Below are positions 7,284 through 17,954 of a DNA stretch of 37,045 bases, one piece after another (positions within the stretch are counted from its first letter, which is position 1; each line of letters opens with the position of its first letter). A program made the position numbers and the translations under genes. Location: positions 1 to 37,045 of the forward strand of contig JAABSJ010000031.1 in NCBI GenBank assembly GCA_011390515.1, read 5' to 3'. The notes beneath the pieces are model-generated. The model was not told the origin of the DNA, ran no database searches, and saw only the letters and a list, made by a program, of their open reading frames with translations. Source of the DNA: Oscillatoria sp. (GTDB lineage Bacteria; Cyanobacteriota; Cyanobacteriia; Cyanobacteriales; Laspinemataceae).

Positions 7284-10073
7284 TTAACCGGGGTCGGTTT
7301 GATGATTAGAAGCGATGATGCGATCGCGACCGGCAGTCTTAGCTTGATACAGTGCATGATCCGCACAGCGATACAATGCATCCACCGTTTTACCATCTTC
7401 GGGATACTGAGCAACCCCACCACTAAAGGTCAGGTGGAGACGCTGTTCCCCGATCGCCAAGGGTTCGGCATGGAGGACTTGACGTAACTCACTGAGGCGT
7501 TTGGCCCCGGACTCCTTGTTCATGCCATACATTCCCACCACAAATTCTTCCCCACCCCAACGAGCAACGATATCCTCACTCCGAAAAGTGCGAAGTAAGA
7601 GCTTACCAAATTGCCGGAGGACTGCATCTCCCATTGCATGACCGTGGAGATCGTTGACCTGCTTAAAGCGATCGAGGTCTAACATGGCCAGACACATCGG
7701 TTGTTCATGCCGTTGGCACAGGTGCAGGAACTTGTCAAATTCCGTGATGGATTTGCGCCGGTTCGCGACCCCGGTTAGGGGGTCGGTTTCTGCCATGTTT
7801 CGCAGTAACTGAATGCGTTCGAGACGGTTGAGGATGCGAGTGACCAGTTCCGGGCCAACGATGGGTTTACTAATATAATCATCAGCACCGGCAGCAAACA
7901 CTTGATGGACGATATCCGGACCTGTGTGGGCGGTTAGAAATAAGACCGGCAGACTGTTCCATCGCGGATCGTTGCGAACGACCTGACAGAGTTCAATGCC
8001 ATTGAGGTGGGGTAATTCTATATCGAGAATCAGCAGATCTGGGGATGACATTTCTAGGGTTTCCCAGAAGCCCTGGGCGTTAGAGAGGGCAACGGTTTTC
8101 ATGCCCCAAGGTTCCAGGAAATGTTTCACCAGGGAGAGGATTTGCGGGTCATCATCCACGACCATGATTTTAGCTTCCGTGGTCTGCACTCCCTGCAAAA
8201 CCTGTAATACTGCTTCGATGATTTGAGCGGGTCTCACTGGTTTTTGTAAGAAAGCACGGCCTCCTAGTCGAGCGACTTCTAAGCGGTCTTCTACCCGACT
8301 TTGGTCTGTAACGACGAAAACGGGGAGGGGAGGGAATCCATTGGCGAGTTCCGAGAGTAAGGTTAGTCCTTCTTCTTTATTGTTGGGGTTGATGGTGAGG
8401 GTGTCTTCGGTGGATAAATCTAATAAGACGGCATCGGGACGGAGATCGGCGATCGCAGTTCGGGCGGAGGAGATCGAGTCACTATTGACCACCTTGATTC
8501 CCCACCCTTTGACCTCAATCTCAATCTGTTGGGACAGTTCTTGGTCCCCCTCAATCATCAGGAGCACGGGCAGATCGTTGAGGGGACTTCCCCCCTGGCG
8601 ATCGCTCTCGATGGGCGCTTGGTCGATCTGCGATCGCAGGGCCTGTACTAATGCCGTGAGATCCCCAGATTGACTGGCATCCAGGGTGGGACTCTGTAAC
8701 AACTGTTCCACTTGCCGCGCAATCACCGAACCTTCAGTCAACCCAAAGGTCCCTAAAGACCCCGCCAATTTGTGCGCTTCCTGTTTTGCCTTAGCGTGCA
8801 ATTCTGGGGGTAGTTCCCCAGATTCCAGGGCCTGGTTTGCCTGCTCGATCGCCGTTACTCGGTCCGCAATCCGCTCTTTGAAACGTTCCCAGACTTGGCC
8901 AATGGCAGCAACAATCGTCGGGTCATGTTTCACCGGGGGTTGGGGCTCTGATAAGTTCAGATTCAGGAGTTTAGCGACTTCACGAGCGAGTTCCTCCCCA
9001 TCCAGGGGGTGATAGAGAAAAGAAGTAACCCGTTCTAGGGTTTCCGTCTGCTGTTTTGTGGTTGAGTGATTCCCGGGTTCTTGCGGTTTTTGACCTTTGC
9101 CCGAGGGGGCGATGGGGTAGGGTTCTACCCTTTTTACGCCACAGTAAATCACTGGAATTGGGGGTGCGGATTGCCCTTTTTTGCTGATTTGTTTCAGGAG
9201 TTCTGCCGGGGAGGGATGACGCAAATGTTGATCTAAAATGACCAAGGACCAATGGCGATCGCGCAATTCCGTTCGGGTATCTTCTCCCGTCTGGGTCACC
9301 CGGACCACCGCATTTCCCAGGCGCTGTTGCAACCAAAATCCCAACTCGTCCGGCAACCCTGCCATCAGGATGCTCGGCGGTTGTACTAATTTCTCCTCCT
9401 GAAGCGGTTTGAGTCGATACCCCAATCCATAGACCGTTTCGATCGCATCTGCCGGAGCCCCACTGCATTTGAGTTTTTGCCGCAACCCTTTGATATGGGC
9501 TCTAATGGTATCTTCCGAGGGGGGTTCATCAAAGGACCATAAATGATCCAGAATTGCACTGCGACTATAAACCCGGGTGCTGTTTCTCATGAACAGTTCC
9601 AAGAGGCGATATTCCGTCGGGGTCAAGGTGACGGGTTGATCGTTATAGGTAACGTCACAGTTACTCGGATTCAGTTGTAAGGCTCCCCACTCTAATACGG
9701 GGGGTAAAGGCGATGTTCCTCGGCGTAATAAGGCCCGAATTCGGGCGGTGAGTTCCGGTAAGTCAAAGGGTTTGACGAGATAATCATCCGCCCCGGCATC
9801 GAGTCCTTTAACTATATCTTCTGTGCTGTCTTTCGCCGTGAGCAACAGGATGGGCATTTGATAGCCACAACTGCGTAACTTCCGGCATAAACTAATTCCA
9901 TCTAGTTTCGGGAGCATGACATCCAGCAATAGCAGGTCATAGTCACAGGCTTGAGCTAATTCTAAGCCGAGCAAGCCATCTGTCCCTACATCTACGACAT
10001 GATTTTGCTGCTTCAATGTAGCTACGAGTGCGATCGAGATCGGTTCGTCATCCTCCACCAGTAAAATTCTCAT
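7284..10073 (-). CDS. Multidomain response regulator: REC-wHTH-degenerate REC-HPt-REC-REC-GGDEF
   Basis: A 929-residue cytoplasmic signalling protein. In order: an OmpR/PhoB-type receiver (1-118; D8, D9, phospho-acceptor D51, T79, K101); a winged helix (about 125-222, ending ETVYGLGYRL); a degenerate receiver (about 233-370, D281 kept but no acidic pair); an HPt domain with EAHKLAGSLGTFGL and phospho-acceptor H434; receiver 2 (about 500-625, D552, K611); receiver 3 (635-755; D640-642, D684, T714, K736); and GGDEF (about 760-920) with an intact active loop GGEEF (840-844) and an inhibitory site RxxD at 831-834. It should therefore both bind DNA and make cyclic-di-GMP. Similar chains are known in cyanobacteria, annotated as multi-component winged-helix regulators. 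No cognate kinase is adjacent. Start is ATG 10073. Confidence 0.92.
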   Translation of the reverse strand: MRILLVEDDEPISIALVATLKQQNHVVDVGTDGLLGLELAQACDYDLLLLDVMLPKLDGISLCRKLRSCGYQMPILLLTAKDSTEDIVKGLDAGADDYLVKPFDLPELTARIRALLRRGTSPLPPVLEWGALQLNPSNCDVTYNDQPVTLTPTEYRLLELFMRNSTRVYSRSAILDHLWSFDEPPSEDTIRAHIKGLRQKLKCSGAPADAIETVYGLGYRLKPLQEEKLVQPPSILMAGLPDELGFWLQQRLGNAVVRVTQTGEDTRTELRDRHWSLVILDQHLRHPSPAELLKQISKKGQSAPPIPVIYCGVKRVEPYPIAPSGKGQKPQEPGNHSTTKQQTETLERVTSFLYHPLDGEELAREVAKLLNLNLSEPQPPVKHDPTIVAAIGQVWERFKERIADRVTAIEQANQALESGELPPELHAKAKQEAHKLAGSLGTFGLTEGSVIARQVEQLLQSPTLDASQSGDLTALVQALRSQIDQAPIESDRQGGSPLNDLPVLLMIEGDQELSQQIEIEVKGWGIKVVNSDSISSARTAIADLRPDAVLLDLSTEDTLTINPNNKEEGLTLLSELANGFPPLPVFVVTDQSRVEDRLEVARLGGRAFLQKPVRPAQIIEAVLQVLQGVQTTEAKIMVVDDDPQILSLVKHFLEPWGMKTVALSNAQGFWETLEMSSPDLLILDIELPHLNGIELCQVVRNDPRWNSLPVLFLTAHTGPDIVHQVFAAGADDYISKPIVGPELVTRILNRLERIQLLRNMAETDPLTGVANRRKSITEFDKFLHLCQRHEQPMCLAMLDLDRFKQVNDLHGHAMGDAVLRQFGKLLLRTFRSEDIVARWGGEEFVVGMYGMNKESGAKRLSELRQVLHAEPLAIGEQRLHLTFSGGVAQYPEDGKTVDALYRCADHALYQAKTAGRDRIIASNHQTDPG

Positions 10074-11354
10074 AGCAGTTTATCGTAAGGGTATGAATTG
10101 GACTCATGATGAGTCATCCGACTAAAAAAGCATCTATTGTTAATCTAGGGGTTCCTTCCGGCAATTTTAAGTAAAAATTTGCGGCGGTCAATGAACCCGC
10201 ATCCCCAAGAGGTCTCAGCATAAAATGTCTTGACTGTTCCAGCTTCGCTGAAATGCGATCGCCCCGTTAAGTTGAGGGCTTACAATTGTCCCAGACCGTT
10301 CAATCCTGGGGCTATTCTCAAGATTTACCTGAGAGTGTCTAATCCATTCCTGTCACTCCTCCAGAAAGATAGCCTATGCTTCAATGGTAAACTAAAGTCG
10401 CATAGTTTTGGGAAATTACCGGGATAAAATCTATCTAAAGTATCAGTAGCTTTTTGACATTCAAAAAGATGAAACCGCCAATTTTAAGGGTAATTACTGA
10501 GAGATTTTGAGGGAGCAGTTCATGGCAATTTTCCCTAAGTAATCCCTCCGCCCCGGGTTGTTCCTTTTATCCTAGGGCGATTGCCCCCTTTCTCCCCCGG
10601 ACTGAAGTTCAGCCCTTGGGGGGAACCGACTAAGTATTAACCACGAGGGGTCATAATTATTGACTGTTCGCCTGTTCTTTCAAGGTTTGACTTTCAATTC
10701 ACAATATAGATTCACCTAAATTAGGCGCGTTTAGACTGAATGGTTAAACCCAAAATAGGTTACCCATGCAGACATTATTCCCTTCATTTAAAGGCGCTCT
10801 CTCGTATTTTATTTTTAAACAATCCTGGGGTTTAGGTTTAAAAAATTAACAAAATTTACCCCCGCACTGAACGGTAAAGTAGCCCAGACCGATCGCGCTA
10901 TCCACAACAGTCTAGGTTCTATCGTATCATATCTCAGTGAGGATACTTAGACGGGTCCGGCGATCTTTCCCCGCATTCCGGTCAACTTGATGTCGCAACA
11001 TTCAAGCAATCTCACCTTGAACCTAGTCTGGATCCACTCCATCCCCGGCAGCAGGGGTGGTCCGGGTTGGGGGGTCAACTTCAAATTGTGCCCAGGAGTA
11101 CCTCGCTTCCTGAGTTGGGGGGATCATTAAATTGAAGTTGGGACATCCACTTTGACAAGGGGATCCGGTGGAGTCTCTTGATCGGCCTCGATGGATCAGA
11201 CGCGGCGATCGCCACTCTACCCAGGGAGAGTAGACATTTTCGGGCCAGACTGGATGGATTCCCCGGCCCGAACAGAAAAGCGTTATAATATCGCCGTTGA
11301 CACCCAAGAACGTTGAAATCATCTGTTCATCAACATAATAACCTTCCAACTCCT
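10074..11354. other. 1.28-kb region without recognisable gene
   Basis: The longest gap in the window. Short frames exist (65 codons plus strand at 10230; 108 codons minus strand at 11023-11349) but neither resembles a known family, and their composition looks like out-of-frame translation. The part at about 10630-10870 is AT-rich. An inverted repeat CAACTTCAA / TTGAAGTTG brackets about 11082-11140. I see no tRNA-like T-arm or known riboswitch. A TATAAT box at 11284-11289 precedes the epsilon-like gene. A small RNA or decayed gene cannot be excluded. Confidence 0.6.
11284..11289 (+). promoter_or_regulatory. Candidate -10 box for the epsilon-like gene
   Basis: An exact TATAAT lies 66 bases before the ATG at 11355. 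There is no recognisable -35 at the expected distance. If used, the leader is about 60 bases. Confidence 0.35.
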
Positions 11355-11837
11355 ATGATTTTGAACGTTTATGTCATGACTCCCTCAAAAACCGTCTGGA
11401 ATGCTCCCAGTTCCGAGGTGATTTTGCCCACAACTACAGGTAAAATAGGGATTTTATCAGGTCATGTAGCACTGGTTACCTTTATTAAAGTCGGAGTCAT
11501 GAGAATCCGCTATCAAAACACTTGGATTCCGATTTTTGTCAAGTCAGGATTTGCCGAAATTGAAGGGGATATTGTCACCGTTTTAGTCAATGATGCCGAA
11601 CGGGGCGATCGCATTGACCCCGAAATTGCTCATGCCGAGTTAGAAAAAGCGCAGGAACAGTTGAATCACGCTCAAAATTCCCCCGAAAAAATCCGCGCCC
11701 AACTCTTTCTCAAACAAGCTCTCGCCCGGGATACTGCCGCCCGAGAGTTCCCTGATTCATTAGCCCTAAATATCCCGGATCCGATTGCTTCAAAAAATGC
11801 AGCAGCTTCCGCTTTGACGATGATTCAGCATTTATAA
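11355..11837 (+). CDS. ATP synthase epsilon subunit-like protein, orphan
   Basis: A 160-residue homologue of the F1 epsilon subunit (AtpC), which sits on the rotor stalk and modulates ATP hydrolysis. The N-terminal beta-sandwich is recognisable: VMTPSKTVWNAPSSEVILPT, then TGKIGILSGHVALVTFI, GFAEIEGDIVTVLVNDAERG. The C-terminal two-helix domain follows (IAHAELEKAQEQLNHAQ; EKIRAQLFLKQALARDTA). Two things are odd. It is not beside atpB, which normally precedes atpC in cyanobacteria. It also diverges at usually conserved positions (HVALVTFIKVG where HAPLLTALDTG is usual) and carries about 25 extra C-terminal residues. I prefer ATG 11355 to the upstream in-frame ATG 11313, because homology begins there; no good Shine-Dalgarno supports either. 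It may be a paralogue or a relocated sole atpC. Confidence 0.8.
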   Translation: MILNVYVMTPSKTVWNAPSSEVILPTTTGKIGILSGHVALVTFIKVGVMRIRYQNTWIPIFVKSGFAEIEGDIVTVLVNDAERGDRIDPEIAHAELEKAQEQLNHAQNSPEKIRAQLFLKQALARDTAAREFPDSLALNIPDPIASKNAAASALTMIQHL

Positions 11838-11894
11838 AGGATGTCAAGAATCCAGGATTTAGAGACCTGTAAAAGCCCACGGGAGTAGCTCGAT

Positions 11895-12038
11895 TTTGAA
11901 AAGAGACCTAACCCCCCAGCCCCCTTCCCTAACAGGGAAGGGGGAGAAAGATGTCAATTCCATCCGTACAGCAATAAAAAGATTTCTTTCTTCTCCCTCT
12001 CCTAAGAAGAGAGGGCCGGGGAGAGGTCTCTTTTCAAA
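11895..12038. mobile_element. 144-bp MITE-like element with 15-bp terminal inverted repeats
   Basis: The ends TTTGAAAAGAGACCT (11895-11909) and AGGTCTCTTTTCAAA (12024-12038) are perfect inverted repeats. Inside is a second inverted repeat (CCCCCTTCCCT ... AGGGAAGGGGG). It lies between the convergent epsilon-like and EamA genes, ending six bases from the EamA stop codon. No coding capacity and no transposase nearby; a direct target duplication is not obvious. Confidence 0.65.
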
Positions 12039-12044
12039 GGGATA

Positions 12045-13055
12045 TCATCCAGATTTTTGCGAGAGTTGGCCCGATTTTCTAGGGGAATGAGGGCGTTTTC
12101 CCAAGGCGATCGCCGCTGACCCACTGACCACTAGCATTGCGCCAATTACGGCTAAAACCGTTAACTGTTCCGGGGCGATCGGCAGGGGAATTCCCAGAGA
12201 AATTACCCAGACAGAGACTAACGTTACAATCGGCGTTGTCGCCAGAATTGCACTGACTTTAGAAGCATCCCAATGGGCCAAAGATTCGGCAAAAGCGCCG
12301 TAAGCTACGACGGTATTTAACCCACAGAAAATCAACATTCCCCACTCTAATGGATTCAGGGTTAAGAGTTGACTTGGGCTAGAAAAAGGCAGGAATAATA
12401 AGGCACAAATTCCATATAACAACAGCATGATATTAGAGGAACTTAACTGTTGTAAAAGTTGTTTTTGCGCCAGGGCATAAACCGCCCAAGCTGCTGCGGC
12501 AATCACCAGAATGATATTGCCGATTAAATAAGTTTTAGGGGCGGCCAGGACCGTTTGTAATTGTTCGTGAAAGAAGACCACAAAACCGAGGGTTAAAATT
12601 CCCAATCCGATCCATTGGCGCAGGGTATAGCGTTCTTTGAAAATGGCGATCGCCCCTAACCCCATTAACACCGGCGCTAACTGAATCAAGACTTGAGCAT
12701 TGGCAGGAGAAGTTTGGGCTAATCCTTGTAAGTAAAGGGCATAATTCACCGCCAAAAAGCCTGTGGCGATCGCCAGTAATTTCCAGGATATTCCTCGCAG
12801 TTTTTCCAAGGAAGGAAGTTGCTGGCGCATCCCTAAAATGCAGACTAATATCCCAAAAGACAAGGAAAACCGAAACCAAGTCACCGTATAAACATCAAGG
12901 GCATGAACGCTGATTTTCAGGGCGATCGGTAGCACTCCCCATAAGAACACCGTCACCAGAGACAGACCCAACCCCAAGCGCCAACGCCCAGAACTCTCAT
13001 GGAGTTTCATTGGTTGTTTAGTCCGCAAGGGAGTGGGTGGATTTTCTAAACTCAT
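12045..13055 (-). CDS. EamA/DMT superfamily transporter
   Basis: A 336-residue membrane protein with ten hydrophobic segments arranged as two EamA repeats (about residues 30-155 and 175-312), typical of drug/metabolite exporters such as RhaT/YdcZ relatives. Recognisable stretches include LWGVLPIALKISVHALDVYT in the first repeat, ALYLQGLAQTSPANAQVLIQ at the end of the first repeat, and a matching pattern near 255-275. The substrate cannot be read. The first 15 residues are hydrophilic, and a second in-frame ATG (13010) would give a shorter N-terminus; neither start has a strong Shine-Dalgarno. Convergent with the epsilon-like gene and downstream of ligA by 217 bp of repeat-rich DNA. Confidence 0.88.
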   Translation of the reverse strand: MSLENPPTPLRTKQPMKLHESSGRWRLGLGLSLVTVFLWGVLPIALKISVHALDVYTVTWFRFSLSFGILVCILGMRQQLPSLEKLRGISWKLLAIATGFLAVNYALYLQGLAQTSPANAQVLIQLAPVLMGLGAIAIFKERYTLRQWIGLGILTLGFVVFFHEQLQTVLAAPKTYLIGNIILVIAAAAWAVYALAQKQLLQQLSSSNIMLLLYGICALLFLPFSSPSQLLTLNPLEWGMLIFCGLNTVVAYGAFAESLAHWDASKVSAILATTPIVTLVSVWVISLGIPLPIAPEQLTVLAVIGAMLVVSGSAAIALGKRPHSPRKSGQLSQKSG

Positions 13056-13142
13056 TACGTTGATTTAAACCGGGTAAAAAGATGTCACTCTTCTATTATG
13101 CAACATTTCCCCTAATCCTAAATCCGGTACTGATAGGTTTGC

Positions 13143-13201
13143 AAAAACCCGCACCCTCAAGGGTGGGGCTATACGAACAAAGCCTGCCTACGCAGGCTAC
13201 T
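13143..13201. repeat. Dispersed double-hairpin repeat, copy 1
   Basis: This roughly 59-bp segment recurs at 27137-27196 with few differences. It holds CACCCT-CAA-GGGTG and a second stem AGCCTGC (13181-13187) / GCAGGCT (13192-13198). In copy 2 the latter stem is AGCCCGC/GCGGGCT, a compensatory change. Read on the minus strand it ends in GGGTTTTT, so here it may serve as a transcript end for ligA. Confidence 0.8.
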
Positions 13202-13211
13202 CTATATTTCC

Positions 13212-13250
13212 AAAGCCCCCCTTCTTAAGGGGGGTTGGGGGGATCTCTCC
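13212..13250. repeat. C-rich hairpin repeat (CCCCCCTTaagAAGGGGGG family)
   Basis: A 39-bp sequence that is the exact reverse complement of 36616-36654. Shorter relatives lie at 36942-36974 and 36986-37009. The core folds as an 8-bp stem. It sits just downstream of ligA. Confidence 0.85.
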
Positions 13251-13271
13251 TAGAAGATTCTATTTTTTGGA

Positions 13272-15816
<2,545 letters not shown>

Positions 15817-16515
15817 CTACGAACAATTGGGTTTTGTTGTTAGATGTCCGTCTTCCATTTTTAGGATGCGATCGGCATAGTGTTCGATGCGGGGGTCGTG
15901 GGTGACGATCGCCACCGCTTTTTGATGGGTTTTGGCAACGTTGCTTAATAGCTGAATCACCGATTGTCCCGTTTGATAGTCTAGACTGCCGGTGGGTTCA
16001 TCGGCTAAGAGTAAGGGGGGGTCGTTGGCGAGGGCGCGGGCGATCGCTACCCGTTGTTTTTCCCCGCCACTTAAGGCGGGGGGGAAGAAATTGGCGCGAT
16101 GGTCGATGTTTAACTCTTCTAATAAAAATTTAGCCCGTTGATGGGCAGCCACTCCTGATTTTCCCGCTAAATTTAAAATCAGTTTAACGTTTTCTAGGAC
16201 CGTTAAAAAATTGAGCAGGCGGAAGGTTTGAAAGATGAATCCAATGTTTTTTAATCTAAAGTCGGTGAGTTCGGGTTGACTCAGACAGGTGACTTCGCAA
16301 TCGATAATTTTTATCCGGCCTTCTGTGGGTTTTCCCATACAGCCTAATAAGGAAAGGAGGGTGGTTTTGCCACTGCCATTGGGTCCGCTAATCATCACGA
16401 TTTCTCCGGCTTTTAACTCCAGGCTGACATCTTCAACGGCTTGCACTGAATTGAGATTGTTTTGTCCATACATTTTGTACAAATGTTCGGCTTTTAAAAT
16501 GGAATAATTGGGCAT
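15817..16515 (-). CDS. ABC transporter ATP-binding protein (LolD/MacB/DevA-like)
   Basis: A 232-residue ATPase that would power the adjacent FtsX-type permease. Walker [10 protein letters not shown] is at 44-52, the Q-loop FIFQTFRLL near 93-101, the signature LSGGEKQR at 148-155, Walker B LLLADEP at 168-174, and the switch histidine H206 in VTHD. The Q-loop spacing and the short length match the LolD/MacB subgroup. It starts two bases after the permease stop codon, so the pair is translationally coupled. Its 3' end is unusual: the final Asn-Cys-Ser and the TAG stop are encoded within the third copy of the 35-bp tandem repeat, so the original C-terminus has probably been replaced. The core ATPase is intact. 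Confidence 0.92.
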   Translation of the reverse strand: MPNYSILKAEHLYKMYGQNNLNSVQAVEDVSLELKAGEIVMISGPNGSGKTTLLSLLGCMGKPTEGRIKIIDCEVTCLSQPELTDFRLKNIGFIFQTFRLLNFLTVLENVKLILNLAGKSGVAAHQRAKFLLEELNIDHRANFFPPALSGGEKQRVAIARALANDPPLLLADEPTGSLDYQTGQSVIQLLSNVAKTHQKAVAIVTHDPRIEHYADRILKMEDGHLTTKPNCS

Positions 16516-16517
16516 AA

Positions 16518-17618
16518 TTAAGCTCTAAATACTTCTGCGGGATAGATATTTTTCAAGGTTCTAATCGGGGCCCAGGTGCCAATGGCTCCCAGAATTAAGC
16601 ATCCGACTAAGACTCCAGCCGCATCCTGCCAGGTAAAGACTAATAATAAGGACGGGATAACTTCACTCAGCAAGGGGGCAAAGGTAATATCGATAATAAA
16701 TCCCAGGGAAAAGCCTAATAAGGCGGCTAACATGGATTGTTTTAAGACGAGGGTTCCTAAAAAGTTTTGGGATGCACCGACGGCTTTTAACATGGCATAG
16801 TCTTCCCGTTTTTCCAGAACTGAAGTGTACATCATTAGGACAATTACCGTTCCTCCAGTAATGGCACCAAATAAGACGATGGTCCAGAGAATAGGTAGGA
16901 CTCCGATTTCCATTTCTTCTACATTATTTTCCGCAAATTCAGCTTGAGGAATAAAGACTAAATCGGGGAATTGTTCTTCTAAGCGGGAGATGATTTCTGG
17001 GGAATCGGAGTCGAGATTGAGTAGGAAAAAGCTGCGGACATTTCGCAATCCCAGTAAGCGAGGAACATCATCCAGGCGAGTAAAGGCAAATTGGCCGACA
17101 ATTAAGTTCGTGCCTCGGCTAATTCCGACTATTTTAAAGGGATAGCCTTGCAGGGAAAGAGTGTCACCGATTTTTAGGTTATGGGTGGCGGTAAAAGAGC
17201 GGTCTAAAATAATTTCTTGGGGTTGGAGATTGGAGGTTCCGGAACTGATTTCCGGTGCGCCGATTTGACTTTCAGTGTCAAATCCGAAGATATATAAGGT
17301 CACTGTTTTATCGGGAAATTCTGCGGGGGCAATGACGCGCAGGAGACTATCGACACTTTTGACTCCCTCTACTTGAAGGAGGGAATTGCCGAGGCTTTCC
17401 GGTAAAAACGAAGAGGTTTTAATTAAGTTTCGGGTGTTGCGTTGACTGACCCAAAGCGATGCTTGAGTATGTAAAACATAACTTTTTGAGCCGTATTTTA
17501 CTCCTTGGTAAACCCCGAGTAAAAAGAGCATCAGCATGACACTAAAGGCAATCCCCAGAACGGCGATCGCAAAGCGTCCTTTCGCTTCCCAAATCATTCG
17601 CAGAGCAACGGGAACCAT
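16518..17618 (-). CDS. FtsX-like ABC permease (MacB/DevC type)
   Basis: A 366-residue permease with the usual layout: one N-terminal membrane helix (about 16-40), a large extracytoplasmic MacB-PCD-type domain (about 45-235), then three C-terminal helices (about 243-270, 288-318 and 332-355). The motif YAMLKAVGASQNFLG near 275 is typical of FtsX permeases. Such pairs act in lipoprotein trafficking, efflux or, in DevBCA, glycolipid export, usually with a membrane-fusion partner. No such adaptor (DevB/MacA) gene is next to it here, so the substrate is open. First gene of a two-gene unit with the ATPase at 15817-16515. Confidence 0.88.
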   Translation of the reverse strand: MVPVALRMIWEAKGRFAIAVLGIAFSVMLMLFLLGVYQGVKYGSKSYVLHTQASLWVSQRNTRNLIKTSSFLPESLGNSLLQVEGVKSVDSLLRVIAPAEFPDKTVTLYIFGFDTESQIGAPEISSGTSNLQPQEIILDRSFTATHNLKIGDTLSLQGYPFKIVGISRGTNLIVGQFAFTRLDDVPRLLGLRNVRSFFLLNLDSDSPEIISRLEEQFPDLVFIPQAEFAENNVEEMEIGVLPILWTIVLFGAITGGTVIVLMMYTSVLEKREDYAMLKAVGASQNFLGTLVLKQSMLAALLGFSLGFIIDITFAPLLSEVIPSLLLVFTWQDAAGVLVGCLILGAIGTWAPIRTLKNIYPAEVFRA

Positions 17619-17954
17619 AAGCGAGTATCCTATCTAATAATCGATGAAGTGTTCTGATTCACCAGTGAAGGCTATCATAGCGCGATCGCCCCGAAAAACC
17701 GACTCCCTCCCCTTACACCCCCTCTTGCCCCTGATTTAAACCGGGAAGAACCCGCCTGATTCGCCCCCAACTCTGTGCGATCGCCCCCAAATTCCGGGAT
17801 TGACAGAACTTCAAAATCATGCTTTGCCCGGAAATCGCCCCAAACCATTCCGGTTTACTCCAAATCCGTGCAAAATTTCCGGTCGGGAAACGGGCTACAA
17901 TAAACTTAGCTTGCCTAAATCAAAACATTAACATTTACGCGAAAGATTTTATCT
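17619..17954. other. Divergent intergenic region, no structure recognised
   Basis: These 336 bp between the FtsX permease and ribBA must hold promoters for both directions. I find HIP1-like GCGATCGCCCC sites and C-rich stretches, but no clear hexamer pair. The conserved sequence blocks of an FMN riboswitch, which might be expected before ribBA, are not visible. Confidence 0.5.

Noticed and set aside
10290..10330. tRNA-like T-loop word GTTCAATCC
   Set aside because: The flanking five bases do not form a T-stem, and no acceptor or anticodon stem is found around it.
10230..10427. 65-codon plus-strand frame in the 1.28-kb gap
   Set aside because: No recognisable motif and no start signal; treated as chance.
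11023..11349. 108-codon minus-strand frame upstream of the epsilon-like gene
   Set aside because: No family resemblance, no ribosome binding site, and a composition typical of chance frames.
11313..11354. Upstream in-frame ATG that would add 14 residues to the epsilon-like protein
   Set aside because: The extra residues (rich in His, Asn, Pro) have no match to the family N-terminus; homology begins at 11355.
15817..17618. DevBCA-type heterocyst glycolipid exporter
   Set aside because: The permease and ATPase fit the broad superfamily, but no DevB-like fusion protein gene adjoins them, and nothing else in the window indicates heterocysts.
17619..17954. Possible FMN riboswitch before ribBA
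   Set aside because: I could not find the conserved AGGGNCAG-type and terminal blocks of the FMN element in this interval.
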